From Streptomyces megasporus (GTDB taxonomy: Bacteria > Actinomycetota > Actinomycetes > Streptomycetales > Streptomycetaceae): 64,000 nt of DNA. The notes under the pieces were generated by a model, which saw only the letters and a list, made by a program, of their open reading frames with translations, searched no databases and was not told the origin of the DNA. This document shows positions 32,792 to 40,191 of this stretch, one piece after another (position 1 is the stretch's first letter; every line of letters begins with the position of its first letter). The DNA is taken from NCBI RefSeq assembly GCF_000718985.1, contig NZ_JODL01000023.1:16409-80408 (forward strand), written 5' to 3'. The position numbers were made by a program, and so were the translations under genes.

Positions 32792-34132
32792 TCACGGTGC
32801 CACGATGCCGCGGGCGACGCCCAACTCCACCAGGTCCTGTGGGCGCAGCCGCAGTTCGTCGGCCGTGGCGCCCACCCGCTCCGGGCCGCGCTTGAGGATG
32901 GCCGCGGCCGACTCCGGGGCGATGACGGAGAAGTAGGCGTCCGGGGTGACCCAGGTGTCGTCCGGCGCCGCCAGGGCCAGGGCGCCGCCCGACCCGCCCT
33001 CCCCGACGACCAGGGTCGTCACCGGGACCCGGGCCTCGGCGACCGCCGCGAACGCCTCCGCGATGGCCGCGCCCGCGCCGGAACGTTCCGCCGCCTCGTC
33101 GTTGGCCGCGCCCGGGGTGTCCACCAGGGTGAGCACCGGGATGCCCAGCCGGTCGGCCAGCCGGATCAGCCGGGCGGCCGTGCGGAAGCCCGCGGGCAGG
33201 GTCGGGGTGCCGCACTGCGCGGCGTAGGCGACCGTACGGCCCCTCCGACGTCCGAAGCCGCAGCGCATCCCCGGGTCGGTCCCGCCGCGGCGGTCGCCGG
33301 AGATCTCCTCCCGCGTCTCGAAGTACGCGTCCAGGTAGGCGTCGGCGCGCGGACGGTGCGGCGAGCGGGCCCGCTCCACCGCCTCCCGGCCCGACTCCGG
33401 CGGCCCAAAGGCCGTGCCGAGCGCACGCGGCGGCTCGACGGGCCCGTCGGCGGGAGAGGTGAGCAGCGACAACCAGCGTCCCAGGACGTCCCGCAGCTCG
33501 TCCGGCGCCACGATCCGGTCCACCTGCCCGGCCGCCAGCTTCCCCTCCGCGCCGTACGCGGCCGGGTCGGCTCCCGGCGGGCGGACCCGCGAACCCGCGA
33601 AGGCGACCTGCGCTCCGGGCAGCGCCAGCACCACGTCCGACCCGGCGCCGAGCGTCGCCCAGCCGCCGCCTGTCGTCGGGTCCCGCGCCACGGCGATCTG
33701 CGGCAGACCGGCGGCCCGGGTCAGCGCCGACTGCCGTGCCACACGCTGGAGTTGGACCAGGGCCCGCATGCCCTCCTGCATGCGGCTGCCGCCGGTCGCG
33801 ATCAGCGACACCACCGGCAGCCGCGCCTCGCGGGCGTGCCGGTGGGCGGCCTCGATCCGGTCGCCCGTGCGCTGCCCCAGCGAGCCGCCGAGGAAGGCGA
33901 ACTCGAAGGCGATCAACACCGCCGGGACACCGTCGACCGTGCCGGTCCCGCACACCACCGACTCGCGCTCGCCGGTGCGCTCCCGCGCCCGGTCGCGCGC
34001 CGCTCCGTAGCCCTCCCACCCGATCGGGCCGTCCCCGTCCTCCGCGCCGCCTCCGTACAGGGGACCGGCGAGTTCGACGAAACCGTCGGCGACCGCGTCG
34101 AGCACCGCGCGGGCCGAGAGCCGCTCAGCCAT
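32792..34132 (-). CDS. Fused acyl-CoA carboxyltransferase (AccD/AccA-like)
   Basis: A 446-residue protein with two crotonase-like halves. The N-terminal half carries Phe-Ala-Phe-Leu-Gly-Gly-Ser-Leu-Gly and Ala-Thr-Gly-Gly-Ser-Arg-Met-Gln-Glu-Gly (AccD-like CoA site). The C-terminal half has Leu-Thr-Leu-Val-Asp-Thr-Pro-Gly-Ala and Gly-Glu-Gly-Gly-Ser-Gly-Gly-Ala-Leu-Ala (AccA-like biotin side). No N-terminal zinc Cys cluster is seen. It would transfer CO2 between biotin and an acyl-CoA, but no biotin carboxylase or carrier gene is near. Its ATG overlaps the malonyl-CoA synthetase stop by eight bases, so the two are cotranslated and probably share malonyl-CoA or methylmalonyl-CoA metabolism. 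Confidence 0.85.
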   Translation of the reverse strand: MAERLSARAVLDAVADGFVELAGPLYGGGAEDGDGPIGWEGYGAARDRARERTGERESVVCGTGTVDGVPAVLIAFEFAFLGGSLGQRTGDRIEAAHRHAREARLPVVSLIATGGSRMQEGMRALVQLQRVARQSALTRAAGLPQIAVARDPTTGGGWATLGAGSDVVLALPGAQVAFAGSRVRPPGADPAAYGAEGKLAAGQVDRIVAPDELRDVLGRWLSLLTSPADGPVEPPRALGTAFGPPESGREAVERARSPHRPRADAYLDAYFETREEISGDRRGGTDPGMRCGFGRRRGRTVAYAAQCGTPTLPAGFRTAARLIRLADRLGIPVLTLVDTPGAANDEAAERSGAGAAIAEAFAAVAEARVPVTTLVVGEGGSGGALALAAPDDTWVTPDAYFSVIAPESAAAILKRGPERVGATADELRLRPQDLVELGVARGIVAP

Positions 34133-35588
34133 GCGTCAGCGCCCGCTTCACGACCTTGCCCATGTCGTTGCGGGGCAGGGAGTCGGTGAACCGCACCACC
34201 CGGGGCCGTTTGTGCGGGGCGAGCTGCCGCGCGACGTGCTCGGCCAACTCCTCCGCGTCGGGCGGCTCCTGTCCCTCCGTCGGCACCACCCAGGCCACGA
34301 TCCGCTCGCCCAGGTCCGGGTCGGGCTCGCCGACGACGGCGGCCTCGGCGACGCCGGGGTGGCCCAGCAGGCAGTTCTCGATCTCACCGGCGCCGATCTT
34401 GTAACCGCCGCTCTTGATCAGGTCGGTCGCCTTGCGGCCCACGATCCGGTAGCAGCCGTCGGCGTCCCTCGTCGCCATGTCGCCGGTGCGGAACCAGCCG
34501 CCGGCGAAGGCGTCGGCGGTGGCGTCGGGACGGCCCAGGTACTCGATGAACAGGTTCGGCCCGCGCACCTGGACCTCGCCGACGGTCTCCCCGTCGCTCT
34601 CCTCGATCCGCTTCCCCTCCTCGTCCACCAGCCGCACGTCCACGCTGCGCAGCGGCACGCCGACCGTGCCGGCGCGGTACTCGCCGTCCACCCGCACACT
34701 GGTGATCATCAGCGTCTCGGTCATGCCGTAGCGTTCGACGACGCGGCGGCCGGTGGCGGCCGTGATCCGCTCGTGGTCGTGGAGGGGCAGCGCCGCCGAT
34801 CCGGAGACCAGCAGACGCGCGCCGCGCAGGGCCGCGGCGAGCCGGTCGCCGTCCGCCCCGCCGGCGTCGAGGACCTCGGCCAGCCGGTGGTACATCGTCG
34901 GCACCCCGAACATCATGGTGCCGCCCTCCTCCAAGGCCGTGGCGACGCCCTCGGGCGAGAACCGGCCCAGGTGGCGGAGGGTGCCGCCGCGCCGCAGCGG
35001 GCCCAGCACGCCCAGGATCAGACCGTGCACGTGGAACAGCGGCAGGGCGTGCACCAGCACGTCGTCGCCGGTCCACCGCCAGGCGTCGGCCAGGTCGTCC
35101 AGCGTGCCCGCGACCGCCCGGCGCGGCAGGACCACCCCCTTGGGCGGTCCGGTGGTGCCGGAGGTGTAGACGATGAACGCGGGGCTGTCCTCGCCGGGCT
35201 CCGGCAGGGTCCCGACGGGTGGGGCGGTCTCCTCGACGGTCAGCTCGACGTCGACGCGGGGGAGGGCGGCCAGTGCTCCGGGCAGGTCGTCACCGGGCGC
35301 GGCCAACACCAGGTCCGGTGTGCTGTCGGAGACGATGTGGTCCAGCTCGCGCGTGCCGATCCGGGGGTTGACGGGGACGACGGGCACGCCGGCCAGCAGC
35401 GCGGCCAGGACGCCGACGCAGGTGTAGGGGGAGGACGTGGCCCACACCGCGACCCGTCCGGCGTCCGCGATCCGCAGGGACAGGGAGTTCGCGAGCCCGA
35501 CCAGCCGGCCGTACTCGATCACTCGCGCGTCGAAGTGGAGTGCGGGCTTGGCCGGAGCGTCGTGAAGGTGGGGGAAGAGCGTGGGCAC
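34125..35588 (-). CDS. matB: Malonyl-CoA synthetase (acyl-CoA ligase)
   Basis: A 487-residue adenylate-forming enzyme very like the S. coelicolor MatB I remember. It has the ATP loop Tyr-Thr-Ser-Gly-Thr-Thr-Gly-Pro-Pro-Lys-Gly, Pro-Leu-Phe-His-Val-His-Gly-Leu, Tyr-Gly-Met-Thr-Glu-Thr, Gly-Trp-Phe-Arg-Thr-Gly-Asp-Met, Gly-Arg-Lys-Ala-Thr-Asp-Leu-Ile-Lys-Ser-Gly-Gly and the catalytic Lys in Asn-Asp-Met-Gly-Lys. It makes malonyl-CoA (often methylmalonyl-CoA too) from the free acid, CoA and ATP, supplying extender units. GTG 35588 is chosen: AGGAG is eight bases upstream and homology starts there. It leads a two-gene operon with the carboxyltransferase. Confidence 0.9.
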   Translation of the reverse strand: MPTLFPHLHDAPAKPALHFDARVIEYGRLVGLANSLSLRIADAGRVAVWATSSPYTCVGVLAALLAGVPVVPVNPRIGTRELDHIVSDSTPDLVLAAPGDDLPGALAALPRVDVELTVEETAPPVGTLPEPGEDSPAFIVYTSGTTGPPKGVVLPRRAVAGTLDDLADAWRWTGDDVLVHALPLFHVHGLILGVLGPLRRGGTLRHLGRFSPEGVATALEEGGTMMFGVPTMYHRLAEVLDAGGADGDRLAAALRGARLLVSGSAALPLHDHERITAATGRRVVERYGMTETLMITSVRVDGEYRAGTVGVPLRSVDVRLVDEEGKRIEESDGETVGEVQVRGPNLFIEYLGRPDATADAFAGGWFRTGDMATRDADGCYRIVGRKATDLIKSGGYKIGAGEIENCLLGHPGVAEAAVVGEPDPDLGERIVAWVVPTEGQEPPDAEELAEHVARQLAPHKRPRVVRFTDSLPRNDMGKVVKRALTHG

Positions 35589-35765
35589 CCGGTGACTCCT
35601 CGTCCTCGTGTCCGTACGGCTGACTGATCCGTCTCCAGGGTGGCCCATGACCGCCGGGGCACACAGCCCGGGGCCGTTTCCCAAGCTCGGGACGTCCGGA
35701 GGACGGGGACGGTCCGGAGGACGGCGGCCGGCTCGACGGCGCGGCCCCCTCGCCGACGGGGCGCG

Positions 35766-36983
35766 TCAGGCGCGTTGGGCCAGGGGGTCGTCCAGGACCG
35801 CCCGGACGACGGAGTGGGCCGCGCCCAGCAGCGGGCCGTCCGGGCCGAGGCGGGAGACCACAACCGGTGGCGGTCCGGCGATCCTGCGGTCCAGTTCCCG
35901 TTCCAGGGAGGGCAGCAGCCAGGGCGCCAAGCGGGCGAGGGCACCGCCGAGCACCACGGTCTGCGGGTCGAGCAGGTTGACGGTGCCGGTCAGCGCGGTG
36001 CCCAGCGCGGTGCCGGCCTCGTCCAGCGCCCGGCGCACCGCGCGGTCGCCGGCCTCGGCGCGGCCCGCGAGCAGGTCCATCCGGGCGCCGGGGCCGGGAT
36101 GGCCGGCGGCCATGGCGCGCGGATCGAGCCCGGCGGCCCGCAGGACGGCCTCCTCGCCCGCGTACTGCTCCAGACAGCCGACCCCGCCGCAGGCGCAGGG
36201 GCGGCCCTCCGGGCGCACCGGCACATGGCCCAGTTCCCCGGCGAACCCCCTGGTGCCGCGGAGCAGTTCCCCGCCCACCACGATCGCGGCGCCGATGCCG
36301 ATCTCGGCCGAGACGTGCACGAAGTCCTCCGGCGACGGGGTGTGGTCGCCGAGCCACAACTCGGCCAGGGCGCCGAGGTTGGCCTCGTTGTCGACGGCGC
36401 ACACGGCGGCGCCGGCCGTGCCGAGGACGTCCCCGCGCAGATGGGGGGCGAGGTCGAGGTCCGTCCAGCCGAGGTTGGGAGCCTGGACGACGGTGGTGGT
36501 GCCCCGGGCGATCAGGCCCGGCACGGCCACGGCGAGCCCGGCCGGGTGCAGGCCCGCCCCCCGGACCTCCTCCGCCACCTCGCGCACCAGGGACGCCAAC
36601 CGCCGCAGCACCGGCCCGGGGGCGCTGTCGCGGTTCACGGCGTCCACCGCGATCCGGGCGCGGACCTCGCCGCGCAGGTCGACGGCGCACACCGCCAGGT
36701 GGTCGACGCCGATCTCGGCGCCGATCCCGCAGGGGCCGCGGTCGCTGAGGGCCAGCGCGGTGCCGGGCCGCCCGGGAGTGCCCGAGCGGCCCGGCCCCAG
36801 CTCCACCAGCAGCCCGGCGCCGAGGAGCTCGTCCACCAGGGTGGAGACGGCGGTGCGGGTGAGGCCGATCCGCGTCGCGACGGCGGCCCGTGACAGGGGG
36901 CCGCCGTCGGCCACCGCGTGCAGGACGCGCGCCAGGTTCCGACGCCGCATCTCCTGCTGGGTGGTGGGCGCGGGTGCTGCCAT
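35766..36983 (-). CDS. ROK-family transcriptional regulator (xylose locus)
   Basis: A 405-residue ROK protein. Residues 1-80 are a winged helix (Arg-Arg-Arg-Asn-Leu-Ala-Arg-Val-Leu, then Leu-Thr-Arg-Thr-Ala-Val-Ser-Thr-Leu-Val). The sugar-kinase-like domain has Gly-Ala-Glu-Ile-Gly-Val-Asp, Gly-Glu-Leu-Gly-His-Val-Pro-Val and the zinc signature Cys-Ala-Cys-Gly-Gly-Val-Gly-Cys-Leu-Glu-Gln-Tyr. It should repress xylA/xylB and respond to xylose or a derivative. ATG 36983 has a GGAG leader. It lies 77 bp downstream of xylB on the same strand, so it may be cotranscribed and autoregulated. Confidence 0.88.
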   Translation of the reverse strand: MAAPAPTTQQEMRRRNLARVLHAVADGGPLSRAAVATRIGLTRTAVSTLVDELLGAGLLVELGPGRSGTPGRPGTALALSDRGPCGIGAEIGVDHLAVCAVDLRGEVRARIAVDAVNRDSAPGPVLRRLASLVREVAEEVRGAGLHPAGLAVAVPGLIARGTTTVVQAPNLGWTDLDLAPHLRGDVLGTAGAAVCAVDNEANLGALAELWLGDHTPSPEDFVHVSAEIGIGAAIVVGGELLRGTRGFAGELGHVPVRPEGRPCACGGVGCLEQYAGEEAVLRAAGLDPRAMAAGHPGPGARMDLLAGRAEAGDRAVRRALDEAGTALGTALTGTVNLLDPQTVVLGGALARLAPWLLPSLERELDRRIAGPPPVVVSRLGPDGPLLGAAHSVVRAVLDDPLAQRA

Positions 36984-37060
36984 CGGCCGTCTGCTCCTCG
37001 GATGCTCCGGGTGGTGCCGGTCGGGTGTTGGTCGGGGGCTGCTCCGGGACGCGCGTTGCG

Positions 37061-38488
37061 TCAGCGCCGCCGCAGCAGCGTATCGGCGCCGTCGAGGGTG
37101 GCGGCGAGGCGGGCCAGGGTCTCCTCGTCGCGCTCCACCGCCTCGTAGGACGGCCCCTCGGCGGTGGACCAGCGGCGGGCCACCGCGGCCGCGTCCTCGC
37201 CCAGCAGCAGAGCCGCGGCCTGTGCCGCCGCGCCGAGCGCGACCAGCTCCTGCGCGCGCGGCACGACCACCGGACGTCCGGACAGCCGCCGGACCGTCTC
37301 GCGCCACGCCGTGCCCTTGGCGCCGCCGCCGATCAGCAGGATCGGGGTGTCGGCGGCGGCGTCGGCGTCCAGCACCAGGTCCAACGCCGCCAGCAGCGAG
37401 TACACCGCCCCGTCGTAGGTGGCCTGGAGGATCCGGCCGGGGGTGGTGTCGTGCCGCAGACCGGTCAACAGACCGGAGGCATAGGGGAGGTCGGGGGTGC
37501 GCTCGCCGTCCAGGAAGGGCAGCACGGTCACGCCGCCGCCCGCCTCGACGGCCTCGCGGTCCAGACCGAACAGGGCCGCCACGCGGTCCACCGCCAGGGT
37601 GCAGTTGAGGGTGCAGGCCAGCGGCAGCCAGTCGGTGCGGGCGTCGGCGAACCCGGCGACGATGCCGGTGGGGTCGGCGGGGCGGTGGGTGGAGACGGCG
37701 TAGACGGTGCCGGAGGTGCCCAGGCTCAGCACCGGCTGCCCCGGACGCAGCCCCAGCCCGAGCGCGGCGGCCATGTTGTCGCCGGTGCCGGCGGCCACCA
37801 GCGCGCCCTGGGGCAGCGGCAGTCCCTCCGCCGGGCGCACGGTGCCGGCCGCCTCGCCGTGGCCCAGCACGCGGGGCAGCAGGTCGGGGGAGAGGCCGAC
37901 CCTCTCCAGGATCTCCCGGTCGTACTCCTCGTCGGCCGTCGACCACCAGCCGGTGCCCGAGGCGTCGCCCCGGTCGGTGGTGCCCTGGCCGGTCAACCGC
38001 TCGGTGAGGTAGTCGTGGGGCAGCCGCACCGCACGGGTGGCCGCGGCGGCCTCCGGCTCCAGCTCGGTCAGCCACGCCCACTTGGTGACGGTGAAGGACG
38101 TGGCCGGGACGCTGCCGAAACGCTCGGCCCACACCTTCGGGCCGCCCAGTTCCTCCACCAGGCGGTCGCGCTGGGGGGCGGAGCGCACGTCGTTCCAGAG
38201 CAGGGCGGGCCGCACCGGCCGACCCCCGGCGTCCAGGGTCACCAGCCCGTGCTGCTGTCCGCCGATCGAGACCGCGGCGGCCTGGTGGACGGCCGGACCG
38301 CACTGCTCCAGCGCGGCGCACAGCGCATCCCACCACTGCTCGGGATCGCTCTCGTGATCGGCCGACACCGTGTGCGGCGCCTGGCCGCGGGCGACCACCT
38401 CACCGGTCGCGGCATCGACGACCAGCGCCTTCGTGGACTGCGTGGAGCTGTCCACACCTACGACGAGCGGACCTTCAGGTGCAGCCAT
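37061..38488 (-). CDS. xylB: Xylulokinase
   Basis: A 475-residue FGGY-family kinase. The N-terminus has Val-Gly-Val-Asp-Ser-Ser-Thr-Gln-Ser-Thr-Lys (phosphate 1). Gln-Gln-His-Gly-Leu binds substrate, and Gly-Thr-Gly-Asp-Asn-Met-Ala-Ala-Ala-Leu-Gly carries the catalytic Asp. Leu-Ser-Leu-Gly-Thr-Ser-Gly-Thr and Gly-Gly-Gly-Ala-Lys-Gly-Thr-Ala-Trp form the ATP site. It phosphorylates D-xylulose to xylulose 5-phosphate in the cytoplasm, feeding the pentose phosphate pathway. ATG 38488 has an AGAGGAAGAGG leader. It is divergent from xylA across 78 bp. Confidence 0.95.
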   Translation of the reverse strand: MAAPEGPLVVGVDSSTQSTKALVVDAATGEVVARGQAPHTVSADHESDPEQWWDALCAALEQCGPAVHQAAAVSIGGQQHGLVTLDAGGRPVRPALLWNDVRSAPQRDRLVEELGGPKVWAERFGSVPATSFTVTKWAWLTELEPEAAAATRAVRLPHDYLTERLTGQGTTDRGDASGTGWWSTADEEYDREILERVGLSPDLLPRVLGHGEAAGTVRPAEGLPLPQGALVAAGTGDNMAAALGLGLRPGQPVLSLGTSGTVYAVSTHRPADPTGIVAGFADARTDWLPLACTLNCTLAVDRVAALFGLDREAVEAGGGVTVLPFLDGERTPDLPYASGLLTGLRHDTTPGRILQATYDGAVYSLLAALDLVLDADAAADTPILLIGGGAKGTAWRETVRRLSGRPVVVPRAQELVALGAAAQAAALLLGEDAAAVARRWSTAEGPSYEAVERDEETLARLAATLDGADTLLRRR

Positions 38489-38522
38489 GTCGCCTCTTCC
38501 TCTCTGCGGCTCCTGGGCGCAT

Positions 38523-38536
38523 ACTAATTTGTAAAC
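38523..38536. promoter_or_regulatory. Candidate ROK operator in the xylA-xylB gap
   Basis: An AT-rich stretch, ACTAATTTGTAAAC, stands out in the 78-bp divergent gap. It resembles half of the TTAGTTTGTTT-type sites bound by Bacillus XylR-like ROK repressors. Its central place would let one protein control both promoters. Confidence 0.4.
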
Positions 38537-38566
38537 GGCCATGACGAAATACCCGAGAGGCAGGCC

Positions 38567-39739
38567 ATGAGTTACGAGCCGACACCGGAGCACAAGTTCA
38601 CCTTCGGTCTGTGGACCGTGGGCTGGCAGGGTCGCGACCCCTTCGGCGACGCGACCCGCCCCGCCCTGGACCCGGTCGAGAGCGTGCGGAAGCTGGCGGA
38701 GCTGGGCGCCTACGGCGTCACCTTCCACGACGACGACCTGATCCCCTTCGGCTCCTCCGACAGCGAGCGCGAGGGCATCGTCAAGCGCTTCCGCCAGGCG
38801 CTGGACGCCACCGGCCTGAAGGTGCCGATGGCCACCACCAACCTCTTCACCCACCCGGTGTTCAAGGACGGCGCCTTCACCGCCAACGACCGCGACGTCC
38901 GCCGCTACGCCCTGCGCAAGACCATGCGCAACATCGACCTGGCCGTCGAGCTGGGCGCCACGACCTACGTCGCCTGGGGCGGACGCGAGGGCGCCGAGTC
39001 CGGTGCCGCCAAGGACGTGCGGGTGGCACTGGACCGCCTCAAGGAGGCCTTCGACCTGCTCGGCGACTACGTCGTCTCCCAGGGCTACGACCTGCGCTTC
39101 GCCATCGAGCCCAAGCCCAACGAGCCGCGCGGCGACATCCTGCTGCCCACCGTCGGCCACGCCCTGGCGTTCATCAACACCCTGGAGCACGCCGACCGGG
39201 TCGGCCTCAACCCCGAGGTCGGCCACGAGCAGATGGCCGGGCTGAACTTCCCGCACGGCATCGCCCAGGCGCTGTGGCACGGCAAGCTGTTCCACATCGA
39301 CCTCAACGGCCAGTCCGGCATCAAGTACGACCAGGACCTGCGCTTCGGCGCCGGCGACCTGCGCTCCGCCTTCTGGCTGGTGGACCTGCTGGAGTCGGCC
39401 GGGTACGAGGGCCCGCGCCACTTCGACTTCAAGCCGCCGCGCACCGAGGACTTCGACGGCGTGTGGGCCTCCGCGGCCGGCTGCATGCGCAACTACCTGA
39501 TCCTCAAGGAGAAGGCGGCGGCCTTCCGCGCCGACCCGGCCGTCCAGGAGGCGCTGCGCGCCGCCCGCCTGGACGAGCTGGCGCGACCCACCCTGAACGA
39601 GGGCGAGACCGCGGCCGACCTGCTGGCCGACAAGAGCGCCTTCGAGGAGTTCGACGTGGAGGCCGCCGCCCGGCGCGGCATGGCCTTCGAGCAGCTCGAC
39701 CAGCTCGCGATGGACCACCTGCTGGGCGTCCGCGGCTGA
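38567..39739 (+). CDS. xylA: Xylose isomerase
   Basis: A 390-residue class I xylose isomerase of the Streptomyces type. Catalytic His54 and Asp57 lie in Val-Thr-Phe-His-Asp-Asp-Asp, metal and substrate residues in [11 protein letters not shown] (Glu181, Lys183), and later in His-Ile-Asp-Leu-Asn-Gly-Gln and Phe-Asp-Phe-Lys-Pro. It converts D-xylose to D-xylulose (and glucose to fructose) with Mg or Mn. The start has GAGAGG six bases upstream. It is monocistronic, with a terminator after it, and shares its regulatory gap with xylB. Confidence 0.97.
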   Translation: MSYEPTPEHKFTFGLWTVGWQGRDPFGDATRPALDPVESVRKLAELGAYGVTFHDDDLIPFGSSDSEREGIVKRFRQALDATGLKVPMATTNLFTHPVFKDGAFTANDRDVRRYALRKTMRNIDLAVELGATTYVAWGGREGAESGAAKDVRVALDRLKEAFDLLGDYVVSQGYDLRFAIEPKPNEPRGDILLPTVGHALAFINTLEHADRVGLNPEVGHEQMAGLNFPHGIAQALWHGKLFHIDLNGQSGIKYDQDLRFGAGDLRSAFWLVDLLESAGYEGPRHFDFKPPRTEDFDGVWASAAGCMRNYLILKEKAAAFRADPAVQEALRAARLDELARPTLNEGETAADLLADKSAFEEFDVEAAARRGMAFEQLDQLAMDHLLGVRG

Positions 39740-39759
39740 CCTTGGGACCGACGTCGACG

Positions 39760-39792
39760 GACGGGGGCGTGGGCCTGTGGGCCACGCCCCCG
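39760..39792 (+). terminator. Hairpin after xylA
   Basis: Arms 39760-39771 and 39781-39792 are perfect 12-bp complements around a nine-base loop, 21 bases after the xylA stop and before the convergent small gene. Confidence 0.75.
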
Positions 39793-39825
39793 TGGCGTTC
39801 CGTCCAGGGGCTCGCCCCCTACGGC

Positions 39826-40122
39826 TCACTCCTCCTTGCGGCGGCGCCACCCGCGCCGTCTGCGCTTGCGGCTGCCCTTGCTCCAGAACCAGCCCGCCGG
39901 GGGCTCGTCCGCCCGCCACGGTCGCGGCTCCGGCGGATTCTCCCGCCACCGGGCGCGCAGCATCCGCGTGCGCGCCGTCGGCTCGCTCACCTCGGCGCCG
40001 CGCACGAAGTCCTCGTCGAACACGACGCCGTCCCAGGCGTCACCACCGCCGCTTCCCGGTGTGCCGTCCGGCTCCGGAGCGTCGTCGCCGCCGTCTCCCC
40101 GCCGTGGTCGTCGAGTGCTCAC
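39826..40122 (-). CDS. Small Arg-rich conserved hypothetical protein
   Basis: A 98-residue protein from GTG 40122. The first 30 residues are Gly/Asp/Pro-rich. The middle, Val-Val-Phe-Asp-Glu-Asp-Phe-Val-Arg-Gly-Ala-Glu, then Ala-Arg-Thr-Arg-Met-Leu, looks like a short conserved core I have seen in Streptomyces hypothetical proteins. The last 18 residues are almost all Arg, Lys, Trp and Glu. No function is known. It is 70 bp downstream of the fucosidase stop on the same strand and may be read from it. Confidence 0.6.
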   Translation of the reverse strand: MSTRRPRRGDGGDDAPEPDGTPGSGGGDAWDGVVFDEDFVRGAEVSEPTARTRMLRARWRENPPEPRPWRADEPPAGWFWSKGSRKRRRRGWRRRKEE

Positions 40123-40191
40123 CGGGCACCTCCCCGTCCGTTTCCGCCCCGGGAAACGGACGGCGCGGCCGGTGAGTTCCGGGCGGCGCGC

